Source of the DNA: JAVBSN01 sp031556525
GTDB lineage: Bacteria > Bacillota > Clostridia > Lachnospirales > Lachnospiraceae
Assembly (NCBI GenBank): GCA_031556525.1
Contig: JAVBSS010000037.1
Location: 1 to 64,000, forward strand
DNA: 64,000 nucleotides
Direction: 5' to 3'
The translations under genes were made by a program, and so were the position numbers. Every line of letters begins with the position of its first letter. Position 1 is the first letter of the stretch. The notes below the pieces were generated by a model, which saw nothing but the letters and a program-made list of their open reading frames with translations, was not told where the DNA came from and did not search any database. Below, in pieces: positions 16,495 through 24,906 of the stretch.

Positions 16495-16881
16495 ATGAAT
16501 AATTATATGAAAGAAGATTTAGTGGAAGCTCTTAAAGAAGTAACTTCAACTATTAGCAAATGTGAAAAAATACATGGGAAGTTTGCGGAAGGAACATCAC
16601 AGCATACGCTTCTTAAAAATAGAATAAAGGCAATGTATATTTCAAAGATATTGATACTTAAGGAACTTTCAAAGATAGAAGATATTTTGGAGGAAGTAGA
16701 AGAGAATTATACAAAGGAAGAGATGAGGGAAGCCTTACGTCCTATAGAATCTATTATTAGTAAATGTGAAAAGGGACAAAGCAAATTTGTAAAAGGAACG
16801 CCACATTATAATAGATTTGAAAATATTATAAAATCAATGAATGTTTCTAGAAACTTGATTTTAGAAGAGGTTAGTAAATGA
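16495..16881 (+). CDS. Hypothetical protein made of two tandem copies of one repeat
   Basis: The 128-residue protein is an internal duplication. The first copy (about residues 5-62) has KEDLVEALKEVTSTISKCEK and FAEGTSQHTLLKNRIKAMYI. The second (about 72-128) has KEEMREALRPIESIISKCEK and FVKGTPHYNRFENIIKSMNV. Each unit looks like a helical hairpin with a conserved ISKCEK cysteine. I do not know a function. It overlaps the EFR1 gene by ATGA, which suggests translational coupling with an electron-transfer protein. Confidence 0.72.
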   Translation: MNNYMKEDLVEALKEVTSTISKCEKIHGKFAEGTSQHTLLKNRIKAMYISKILILKELSKIEDILEEVEENYTKEEMREALRPIESIISKCEKGQSKFVKGTPHYNRFENIIKSMNVSRNLILEEVSK

Positions 16882-17654
16882 TATCAGATAGAAAGAGTAA
16901 GAAAATGATAGGAATATATTTTAGTGGAACAGGAAATTCAAGATATTGCATTGAAAAATTTTTAGAAGAGTATGATAATACTGCAAGTGCATATTCTATC
17001 GAAGATGACCAACTATTACAGCAATTAGATATACATAATGAAATTGTATTTTCTTATCCAGTGCAATATAGTAATATACCTAAGATTCTTAGAGATTATA
17101 TAGTGAAATATAGGGATAAGTGGCAAGGCAAGAAAATATTTGTTATAGCTACTATGGCAATGTTTAGTGGAGATGGGGCAGGTGTATTAGGAAGATTGCT
17201 AGAGGAATATGGTGCTATAATTATTGGTGGATTACATCTGAAGATGCCAGATAGTATATGTGATGAAAAGGTGCTTAAGAATTCTTTAGAGAAAAATAGA
17301 ATGATTATTAGAAAAGCAGAAGATAAGATTAGTAAAACTGTTATAACCTTGAAGCAAGGAAAGTCAGTAAAAGAGGGACTGGGAGTTATATCAAGATTAG
17401 TTGGCTGTTTTGGACAGAGAATATATTTTGTAGGTAAGATGAATAAGTATTATGATAAGTTAAAAATTAATTCAGAGCAATGTATAGGGTGTGGTGCATG
17501 TGTAAAACAATGTCCTATGAATAATATTGAATTACAAAGTGGCAAAGCAATTTCAAGCAATCGATGTACAATGTGCTATAGATGCGCAAATATTTGCCCT
17601 AAGCAAGCAATAATGCTACTAGGGAAAAAGGTTGTTAAACAAGGAGTATTATAA
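16878..17654 (+). CDS. EFR1 family ferrodoxin (flavodoxin plus 2[4Fe-4S])
   Basis: The 258-residue protein repeats the EFR1 architecture: an N-terminal flavodoxin motif IYFSGTGNSRYCIEKFLEE (FMN loop SGTGNS), and a C-terminal ferredoxin domain with CIGCGACVKQCPMNNIE and CTMCYRCANICPKQAI. It therefore joins FMN with two [4Fe-4S] clusters, acting in cytoplasmic electron transfer in anaerobes with unknown partners. Its ATG overlaps the stop of the upstream duplicated-repeat gene. Codon use is like the host genome, unlike the EFR1 copy at 12745, so the two have different histories. Confidence 0.9.
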   Translation: MISDRKSKKMIGIYFSGTGNSRYCIEKFLEEYDNTASAYSIEDDQLLQQLDIHNEIVFSYPVQYSNIPKILRDYIVKYRDKWQGKKIFVIATMAMFSGDGAGVLGRLLEEYGAIIIGGLHLKMPDSICDEKVLKNSLEKNRMIIRKAEDKISKTVITLKQGKSVKEGLGVISRLVGCFGQRIYFVGKMNKYYDKLKINSEQCIGCGACVKQCPMNNIELQSGKAISSNRCTMCYRCANICPKQAIMLLGKKVVKQGVL

Positions 17655-17657
17655 ACC

Positions 17658-18350
17658 ATGGAAAAAAATCAACAAAAGAAAATGTCAGACTCATTTTTAA
17701 TTGCAACTATACTTGCTTTGGTAGGTGGATATATAAATTGTTATACATATTTGAATAGAGGGAATGTATTTGCAACAGCCGAGACAGGAAATATGTGCTT
17801 GTTAGGAATGCAACTGGCACAAGGTAATTATGCACAGGCACTTAAATACCTAGTACCTATTTGCTCATTTGCCGTTGGTATATTTATAGCAGCATTAATT
17901 CGCTCAAAAAGTAAGCTGCAGATGGTTCAGTGGAGACAAATTATTCTTCTAATTGAAGCAGTAATATTGATAATAGTGGCATGGATTCCCCAAGGTGAAT
18001 TAGATGTAATTGCAAATGTTATGATTGCTTTCGTAAGTGCATTACAGTTTGAATCATTTAAGACGGTAGAAGGTTATGCAGTAGCAACTGTATTCTGTAC
18101 TGGTAATCTAAGAAGTATGATGGAATTCTTGTTTAATTTTGCACATAAGAAAGATAGAAAATATTTTAGGCAATTCTTGATATATTTAGGCGTAATGATA
18201 TCATTTTTGGTAGGAATATTTTTCTGTGTTAAGATGACAGATGTGTTAGGGATTAAAGCTGTACTTGTGGCAATTATATTTCAGATAGTAGCATTTCTGT
18301 TATTATTTTTTGAGTCTGATCCCTTTAGAAAAAACAAGGTTACTACATAA
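17658..18350 (+). CDS. YoaK family membrane protein (DUF1275)
   Basis: This 230-residue protein has six membrane helices and the DUF1275 opening, LVGGYINCYTYLNRGNVFAT followed by AETGNMCLLGMQLAQG. The second half repeats the same topology with FESFKTVEGYAVATVFCTGN. Members are widespread in bacteria and may be transporters, but no substrate is known. It starts 3 bases after the EFR1 stop, so it belongs to the same message. A perfect-stem terminator follows. Confidence 0.88.
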   Translation: MEKNQQKKMSDSFLIATILALVGGYINCYTYLNRGNVFATAETGNMCLLGMQLAQGNYAQALKYLVPICSFAVGIFIAALIRSKSKLQMVQWRQIILLIEAVILIIVAWIPQGELDVIANVMIAFVSALQFESFKTVEGYAVATVFCTGNLRSMMEFLFNFAHKKDRKYFRQFLIYLGVMISFLVGIFFCVKMTDVLGIKAVLVAIIFQIVAFLLLFFESDPFRKNKVTT

Positions 18351-18357
18351 ATTCAAA

Positions 18358-18390
18358 AAAGCAGTTGTCACAAACCGTGACAACTGCTTT
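18358..18390 (+). terminator. Bidirectional intrinsic terminator
   Basis: A perfect 14-bp stem (18358-18371 with 18377-18390) flanked by A and T runs separates the convergent YoaK and SMI1/KNR4 genes. Confidence 0.85.
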
Positions 18391-18394
18391 AAAA

Positions 18395-19207
18395 TTACAA
18401 CAATGTGTTAAGTTGATTTATATTATATTCTTTCTGTAATATAGATACAATTTCATCACACACAGAATCTTCTGATACTTTTAAAATAATTGCATTTTCA
18501 GGTGCAAATGGGAATCTTAGAGCGGTAGCATTTTCGTCTATTAAGCTACGTATTTTTTCATAATTATATTCATTTTCGCGAACGAATCCCTTTTGTACTT
18601 TATTGGGGTTAATCCATATCCAACTATCTTTATATTTTGTTCTATATTCAGGATAACCATAATCGAATGTATTTGGTTCTCCAAAAGAAATACCAAGAAG
18701 TTTTTCGATATTTGATATTGTGGTTGAAATATCATCAGAGGTTTCTATATAGTATTCGTCCTCAACATCTACTTCTAAAAGATTAAGGTATTCAAGGAAT
18801 GAATCTGCTATAACTTCTTGCTCATCACATTCAACATCAATATATGTTACTTTAGGTTCTGCATTACCATCCCTATAATCAAGACAAAGGTGCCAATGAC
18901 CGTCACCATCAAATGGAATTAAATTATTTAGTTCAAAGCTAACCTCATCTTCTGCGTATTCCCAGTCAACATCAGTAATAGATGGAAATCTATCACCAAT
19001 ACCAGAAATTGTATCGTGTATTGATGCCTCTTCATATTCATCTTCATTTAACCTATATCTAATATATCCACCATTTTGAATCTTTAATAAATCAATATAT
19101 TCCTTTGGTAGTTTGTGTCCTAGCTGTTGTTCAGCATCAGAAACCATTGAATCAGTTAATGGTTGTTGAAGATAAGGCAAGTAAATAGGTTTTCGCCAAA
19201 TGTCCAT
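18395..19207 (-). CDS. SMI1/KNR4 family protein
   Basis: The 270-residue protein has a SMI1/KNR4 domain in its first half: VSDAEQQLGHKLPKEYIDLL, KIQNGGYIRY, then NNLIPFDGDGHWHLCLDYRD and a late LEYL. In bacteria this fold often serves as immunity protein to polymorphic toxins. The second half (from about residue 165) is a separate acidic domain that I do not recognise. It stands alone, with no toxin gene beside it, on the strand opposite its neighbours. Its role as an orphan immunity protein is inference. Confidence 0.85.
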   Translation of the reverse strand: MDIWRKPIYLPYLQQPLTDSMVSDAEQQLGHKLPKEYIDLLKIQNGGYIRYRLNEDEYEEASIHDTISGIGDRFPSITDVDWEYAEDEVSFELNNLIPFDGDGHWHLCLDYRDGNAEPKVTYIDVECDEQEVIADSFLEYLNLLEVDVEDEYYIETSDDISTTISNIEKLLGISFGEPNTFDYGYPEYRTKYKDSWIWINPNKVQKGFVRENEYNYEKIRSLIDENATALRFPFAPENAIILKVSEDSVCDEIVSILQKEYNINQLNTLL

Positions 19208-19372
19208 TTTGTTCCCTCCTAATTGGTTAATTTAATTATTTAATATTTTATCATGTTTCCATAATTAAAAAAAGGTTTTATAGAAACATACTATTTTAAA
19301 TGGAATAATATTCAAATCTATGTTAAAATGTCCACATATTCGAAACTGAAATAAATGTCAGGAGAGGTATAT

Positions 19373-19939
19373 ATGGTAGCACAGAATAAGGGAAATATGG
19401 ATGAACTACTAGCTAATAGTTTTAAGGAGTTAGTGTGTACACAACCTATTGAGAAAATTACAATTAAACAAATTACAGATAAGGCAGGGGTAATTCGCCC
19501 AACCTTTTATAATCATTTTCAAGATAAATATGAATTACTAGAATGGATTGTACTAAGCAATATCCTAGAACCAACCAAGCCTTTAATTAGGGCAGGAATG
19601 ATTGATGAAGCATTAGCTTTAATATTTACTGCTATAGAACAAGAAAAGGAATTCTATATACATGCAAGCAAACTAGAGGGACAGAATTCATTTGAAAGCA
19701 TAGCTAAGAATTGTATTCAAAGTGTATTGTTGGGGATTATGCAAGATCATGAAGCGTTTCAAACACCAAAGAATCCGTGGATTACACCCGAACATATTGC
19801 AGAATACTATGCCCAATCTATGAGTTATGTGGTAATGACATGGATTAAGAGTAAGATGGCAGTATCTCCTAGAGAGATGGTAGATATATATAATTATATT
19901 ATTAAACATTCGATGCAAGATGTTTTAGAAGGAATATAA
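19373..19939 (+). CDS. TetR/AcrR family transcriptional regulator
   Basis: This 188-residue TetR regulator has the helix-turn-helix KITIKQITDKAGVIRPTFYN followed by HFQDKYELLEWI (about residues 28-60), and a TetR-like C-terminal domain resembling the DhaS-type group. GGAGAGG precedes the ATG at 19373. It lies directly before the MMPL transporter unit, separated by a terminator, so it probably controls that unit by binding rather than by cotranscription. The ligand is unknown. Confidence 0.87.
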   Translation: MVAQNKGNMDELLANSFKELVCTQPIEKITIKQITDKAGVIRPTFYNHFQDKYELLEWIVLSNILEPTKPLIRAGMIDEALALIFTAIEQEKEFYIHASKLEGQNSFESIAKNCIQSVLLGIMQDHEAFQTPKNPWITPEHIAEYYAQSMSYVVMTWIKSKMAVSPREMVDIYNYIIKHSMQDVLEGI

Positions 19940-20012
19940 TATACATTTTAGTCTGTTTGTATATTTAATATGACAAATGCATGAAAATGTATAAATATAA
20001 GATACATAGAGA

Positions 20013-20047
20013 AGAGATTGAATATTTTAATGTTCAGTCTCTTTTTG
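20013..20047 (+). terminator. Intrinsic terminator after the TetR gene
   Basis: AGAGATTGAA (20013-20022) pairs with TTCAGTCTCT (20033-20042), one G-T pair, followed by TTTTTG. It separates the TetR message from the transporter genes. Confidence 0.75.
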
Positions 20048-20095
20048 TATACTCATCTTGAAATTAAGTATTTTAAATAATAAATAAGAAAGAAG

Positions 20096-22207
20096 ATGAA
20101 GAGTAACATGATTAATTTTGGAAAGGGAGTTGTAAAGTATAGGGTTCCTATTTTTATAATAGGACTATTGCTTTTAATTCCAGCAGCATTTGGGTATATA
20201 AATACTAGAGTTAATTACGATATTTTATCCTATTTACCAGAAGAGATTGAGACAATGAAAGGTCAGGATATACTGGTGGATGAGTTTGGCACTGGTGCAT
20301 TTTCTCTATGTGTTATAGACAATATGGAGTATAAGGATGTAGCAGAGTTAAAAAGTAGAATGGAAGATGTAGACCATGTAAAAAGCATAATTTGGTATGA
20401 TTCCTTTGCTGATTTAAGTATTCCAACAGAGTTTTTACCACAGGATGTGTTAGATGCATTTAATAATGGTTCAAGTACATTGTTGGCAGTTATATTTGAT
20501 ACGTCTATGTCATCAGATGAGACAATGGATGCAATTGAAGAGATTCGTGAACTTGCAGATGATAAATGCTTTGTAAGTGGTATGTCAGCAGTAGTAACAG
20601 ATATTAAAAATCTATCTGATAAGGAAACACCAATTTATGTATTAATTGCCGTAGTATTGTCTTCAATTGTTCTATCACTAACAATGGATTCATTCTTAGC
20701 ACCAGTATTTTTCTTGTTAAGTATAGGAATGGCAATTATCTATAACTTAGGAACTAATATATTTATGGGAGAGATATCCTATGTCACCAAAGCGCTTAGT
20801 GCAGTGCTTCAGTTAGGTGTAACAATGGATTACTCTATATTCTTATGGCATAGCTATGAAGAAAATCAAGAGAGATTTGCAGGTAACAAAGATCGTGCTA
20901 TGGCGCATGCAATCTCTAATACAATAACTTCTGTAATTGGAAGTTCAATTACAACGGTAGCAGGATTTGTAGCTTTATGCTTTATGAGTTTTACATTAGG
21001 ATTTGATTTAGGAATTGTAATGGCTAAGGGCGTAGTATTTGGTGTTATTGGATGTGTAACAATTCTTCCATCAATGATATTAATATTTGATAAGGCAATT
21101 GAGAAAACAAAACACAAACCAATTATTCCTGATTTGGGAAGAATATCTGAGTTTGTAATAAAGAGAAGTTGGATATTTATAATAGCATTTATCTTACTAT
21201 TAGCACCTGCAATCTATGGATATACGCATACAGAAGTATACTATGATTTGGCAGGAACGCTACCAGAAGATTTACAAAGTATAATTGCAAATAACAAACT
21301 AGAGGATGAATTTGAAATGAATTCTACCCACATGATATTAGTAGATAGTGAAATGTCTTCTAGAGAAGTATCAAATATGATAGATGAGATAAATGACTTA
21401 GATGGAGTTAAGTTAACAATGGGATTAGATTCTATCTTAGGTCCAACATTTCCAAGAGAAATGGTGCCAGATTCTATAAAAGAGATTTTAATGAATGATA
21501 AGTATCAATTACTTTTAGTAAGTTCAGAATATAAAGTAGCTTCAGATGAAGTTAATGAGCAAGTAGATTCTTTGAACTCTATTATAAAGAAGTATGATTC
21601 AAAGGGAATGTTAGTAGGTGAAGCTCCTTGTACTAAAGATTTGATTACTATAACAGATAAGGATTTCAAAGTAGTAAGTATAATTTCAATAGGTGCTATA
21701 TTGTTAATTATAGCTGCTGTATTTAAATCAATTTCTTTACCAGTAATCTTAGTATCGGTAATCGAATTTGCTATATTCATTAATATGGGAATACCGGCTT
21801 ATACCAATACGCAAATACCTTTTATTGCATCTATTGTAATAGGAACAATACAACTTGGAGCAACAGTAGATTATGCAATATTAATGACTAATAGATATAA
21901 GAAGGAAAGGTATCGTGGAGCTGATAAAAAGCAAGCAATTAATATAGCATTATCAACTAGTATACAATCTATATTTGTTAGTGCATTAAGCTTTTTTGCA
22001 GCAACATTTGGAGTTGGATTATATTCAAACATTGATATGATAAGTTCTCTATGTACACTAATGGCAAGAGGAGCAATTATAAGTATGCTAGTAGTAATAT
22101 TTATTTTGCCAGCAATGTTTGTGGTATTTGATAAAGTTATTATATATACAAGTATTGGATTTAGAAGTAAAAAAGAAAATATAGTTAAAGAAAAGATACA
22201 TGTATAA
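20096..22207 (+). CDS. MMPL/RND family transporter
   Basis: The 703-residue protein has 12 predicted membrane helices in two similar halves, each with a large extracytoplasmic loop after the first helix (NTRVNYDILSYLPEEIETMK in half one, HTEVYYDLAGTLPEDLQSII in half two). The transport-helix Asp motifs are LGVTMDYSIFLWHSYEE and LGATVDYAILMTNRYKKE. MMPL proteins export lipids or drugs using the proton gradient. It shares an operon with the 634-residue extracytoplasmic protein 14 bases downstream. Together with the upstream TetR gene this is an export system of unknown substrate. Confidence 0.9.
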   Translation: MKSNMINFGKGVVKYRVPIFIIGLLLLIPAAFGYINTRVNYDILSYLPEEIETMKGQDILVDEFGTGAFSLCVIDNMEYKDVAELKSRMEDVDHVKSIIWYDSFADLSIPTEFLPQDVLDAFNNGSSTLLAVIFDTSMSSDETMDAIEEIRELADDKCFVSGMSAVVTDIKNLSDKETPIYVLIAVVLSSIVLSLTMDSFLAPVFFLLSIGMAIIYNLGTNIFMGEISYVTKALSAVLQLGVTMDYSIFLWHSYEENQERFAGNKDRAMAHAISNTITSVIGSSITTVAGFVALCFMSFTLGFDLGIVMAKGVVFGVIGCVTILPSMILIFDKAIEKTKHKPIIPDLGRISEFVIKRSWIFIIAFILLLAPAIYGYTHTEVYYDLAGTLPEDLQSIIANNKLEDEFEMNSTHMILVDSEMSSREVSNMIDEINDLDGVKLTMGLDSILGPTFPREMVPDSIKEILMNDKYQLLLVSSEYKVASDEVNEQVDSLNSIIKKYDSKGMLVGEAPCTKDLITITDKDFKVVSIISIGAILLIIAAVFKSISLPVILVSVIEFAIFINMGIPAYTNTQIPFIASIVIGTIQLGATVDYAILMTNRYKKERYRGADKKQAINIALSTSIQSIFVSALSFFAATFGVGLYSNIDMISSLCTLMARGAIISMLVVIFILPAMFVVFDKVIIYTSIGFRSKKENIVKEKIHV

Positions 22208-22221
22208 GGAGGAAAATAAAA

Positions 22222-24126
22222 ATGAAATTTAATAATATAAAAAACAAATTAAATAGTAAATACAGTACTCGCATAATAGCAGGATTTCTTGCAGTAGTGC
22301 TTGTAGCAAGTGGAGTGGGAATGTATTCTTATGCAAATGAAGTTCAAAAGGACTCATCAGAAGATACAGAAGAAAGCACAGAGGAGGAAGTATTAACTAA
22401 GATTCTAACTAATCAAGTATCTAGTAATAGTGAAAATGCAGGAAAAGAAGAAACAGTTTATGTAGTGGCAGATGCTACAGGAAATACTGAGAAAGTAATA
22501 GTTAGTGATTGGTTAAAAAATAGTAATGGAGCAAATGAGATTACAGATGCTACAGATTTAACAGATATTGAAAATGTAAAAGGTGAAGAGACTTATACGG
22601 AAGGAAAAGATGGAGAAATTATCTGGCAAGCAAATGGAAAAGACATATATTATCAAGGAACTACTACTAAGGAACTTCCTATAGATATGAATATCACATA
22701 TTCATTAGATGGTAAGACTATTTCGCCAGAGGAGTTAGCAGGAAAAAGTGGAAAGGTAACTATTCGTATGGATTATACCAACAAAGAAAAGGTAGAAGAT
22801 GTTTCAGTTCCATTTACAGTAATAAGTGGTATGGTTCTATCAGATAAGTTCAGTAATGTAGAAGTTACTAATGGAAAAGTAATCTCAGATGGTAAAAATC
22901 AAATAGTTGTTGGAATTGCTATGCCAGGATTAAGAGAAAGTTTGAATTTGGATAATAAGGACTTTGATAAAGAAATAGTAATGCCAGAATATATTGAAGT
23001 AACAGCAGATGTAACAGATTTTTCATTAGAAATGACAATGAGTCTTATTATGAGTGATGTAATATCAGATTTGGATGTTGATTATGATATGGCAGAGATA
23101 GAAGATGCTATTGATTCCTTAAGTGATGCATCTAATCAGTTAGTAGATGGTTCGGACAAATTATCAAAAGGAGTAGGTACATTAGAGGAAAAATCAGAAA
23201 CTTTAGCTAGTGGTGTAACATCTCTAACAAAGGGAATTAATAGTGTAACACAAGCTTTTGATGGAGAAAATGGAATAAATGCAGGGGCAAATGCAATATC
23301 TGATGGTGTACAACAGCTAGATAATACATTACGTACAAAAGTAACTGATGAAGAAAGGGCAGTTATTACACAAATGGTAGCTGAACAATTTGCAGCAGGT
23401 GGAGAAAACAGTAAGAATGCACAAATAGCAGCAGGAGTAGAAAGCCAATTAAAGGCAGCAGCTTCTGATAGTGTAAATCAAGCATTAACAGATAGTTTCT
23501 ATCAAGTAATATATCAAACTATCTATGCTCAAGCTATACAAGGTGGTGCAGATGCAGATACTGCAAATCAAGTGGCAACATCAACAGCTACTGCCCAAAT
23601 AGGTCAAATGAGTGGAACAATTGCTACTATGACTGATCAGATTGTTGGAGGAATTGCATCTAATGCAGGAAGTGCAGTTGCTAGTAGTTGTGCAGATGCT
23701 TATACTGAGGGAATGGTATCAGGAATCGACTATGCAAAAGAATCTGTAGCAACCCAAATTGAAAATGGTGGATTAGTATCTGGAGCATCAGCTTTATCAA
23801 CAGGAATTAATAAATTATATGAAGAAGGACTTGTGCCTATTGAAAGTGGGGCAAATCAATTATATAATTCTATACCACAATTAACAAAAGGAATTAATGA
23901 TTTAAATATAGGAGCAAAGGATTTATCAGAAGGTATGGTTACATTTGATAAAGAAGGAATTCAAAAGTTAACAGACACTTATAATGGTGATGTTAGGGAT
24001 TTATTGAAACGTGTAGATGCAGTTGTAGAAGCAGGAAAGTCATATAAAACATTTACTAAAGTAGCAGATGGTACTGAAGGAAAAGTAAAATTCATAATTC
24101 GTACAGAGGCCGTTAAAGCAGAATAA
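22222..24126 (+). CDS. Membrane-anchored extracytoplasmic protein with YhgE-like helical repeats
   Basis: The 634-residue protein has one N-terminal hydrophobic segment (residues 18-38), signal peptide or anchor, then an entirely extracytoplasmic body. Residues 80-300 look beta-rich; residues 300-610 are helical with YhgE/Pip-like heptads such as QLVDGSDKLSKGVGTLEEKS and LASGVTSLTKGINS, repeated at the end (LNIGAKDLSEGMVTF). No second membrane helix is obvious. The gene follows the MMPL transporter in the same operon with AGGAGG, so it is likely its extracytoplasmic partner. The function is inferred from context. Confidence 0.75.
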   Translation: MKFNNIKNKLNSKYSTRIIAGFLAVVLVASGVGMYSYANEVQKDSSEDTEESTEEEVLTKILTNQVSSNSENAGKEETVYVVADATGNTEKVIVSDWLKNSNGANEITDATDLTDIENVKGEETYTEGKDGEIIWQANGKDIYYQGTTTKELPIDMNITYSLDGKTISPEELAGKSGKVTIRMDYTNKEKVEDVSVPFTVISGMVLSDKFSNVEVTNGKVISDGKNQIVVGIAMPGLRESLNLDNKDFDKEIVMPEYIEVTADVTDFSLEMTMSLIMSDVISDLDVDYDMAEIEDAIDSLSDASNQLVDGSDKLSKGVGTLEEKSETLASGVTSLTKGINSVTQAFDGENGINAGANAISDGVQQLDNTLRTKVTDEERAVITQMVAEQFAAGGENSKNAQIAAGVESQLKAAASDSVNQALTDSFYQVIYQTIYAQAIQGGADADTANQVATSTATAQIGQMSGTIATMTDQIVGGIASNAGSAVASSCADAYTEGMVSGIDYAKESVATQIENGGLVSGASALSTGINKLYEEGLVPIESGANQLYNSIPQLTKGINDLNIGAKDLSEGMVTFDKEGIQKLTDTYNGDVRDLLKRVDAVVEAGKSYKTFTKVADGTEGKVKFIIRTEAVKAE

Positions 24127-24143
24127 ACTATAGGAGGAAGCCT

Positions 24144-24719
24144 ATGAATTGGATAGAAGAGATTCTTATTATATGTGGCATATCATTAGATATCTTTGCA
24201 TCAATGACTTGCGAAGGTGCATTAGTGGCAAAGATAGAAAAGAAACATTTAATATTGCTATGTAGTTGGTTTGCTGGATGGCAGGTGCTAACTCTATATT
24301 TAGGAAATCTCTTGACTATCCTCATGAGTAGCTACATTGCTAGTGGGCAAGAAAAGTTTTTAGGTAGGGTAATAGCAGCAACAATTTTTATATGCTTAGG
24401 AATTAGACTTATTAGAAAAGCTTGGGTAAATGAAAGAATTATAGAAAAGCGTGAAGAACATTTAAGCCTAAAACGCCAAATAGTATTACTATTTGTAAAT
24501 GGTATATATACGTTCTTAACAGGTGTTGCATTTGGTTTTCTAGATATTCAAGGAATATATATACTTATTATGATGTTTTTGATTAGTATACTAGTTGTAT
24601 ACTTTGGAATGTACACTGGATATAGACTGGGATTCGAACACAAATTTAAAGCATATGTAGTGGGAGCAATACTACTAATAATTGCAGGAATAGATGTAAT
24701 TATAAAATATCTAATTTAA
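24144..24719 (+). CDS. MntP-like membrane protein
   Basis: The 191-residue protein has six membrane helices. The first helix contains GISLDIFASMTCEGALVAKI, which matches the Asp-containing DxFAxS motif of the MntP/YebN manganese exporters, and the segment AFGFLDIQGIYI occupies the place of the second metal-site helix. Conservation is partial, so the substrate could differ. It lies 17 bases after the extracytoplasmic protein with AGGAGG and closes the transporter operon; a terminator follows. Confidence 0.65.
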   Translation: MNWIEEILIICGISLDIFASMTCEGALVAKIEKKHLILLCSWFAGWQVLTLYLGNLLTILMSSYIASGQEKFLGRVIAATIFICLGIRLIRKAWVNERIIEKREEHLSLKRQIVLLFVNGIYTFLTGVAFGFLDIQGIYILIMMFLISILVVYFGMYTGYRLGFEHKFKAYVVGAILLIIAGIDVIIKYLI

Positions 24720-24740
24720 TAATAAGATATATAGTTAGGA

Positions 24741-24774
24741 GGAGGAAAATAAGATAATTGTTTTTCTCCTTTTT
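24741..24774 (+). terminator. Intrinsic terminator
   Basis: GGAGGAAAA (24741-24749) pairs with TTTTTCTCC (24761-24769), one G-T pair, followed by five T. It ends the MMPL operon. Confidence 0.75.
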
Positions 24775-24906
24775 ATTATATGCTATACTTAATAAGCATT
24801 AGTTGGTTAGAGAAAATATGAACTTCAAATAACTAGCCATAAATAGTAACATAGGTATTTCTTATGATATGTAGATAGTAATTATAATTTAAGAAGTGAG
24901 ATAAAT

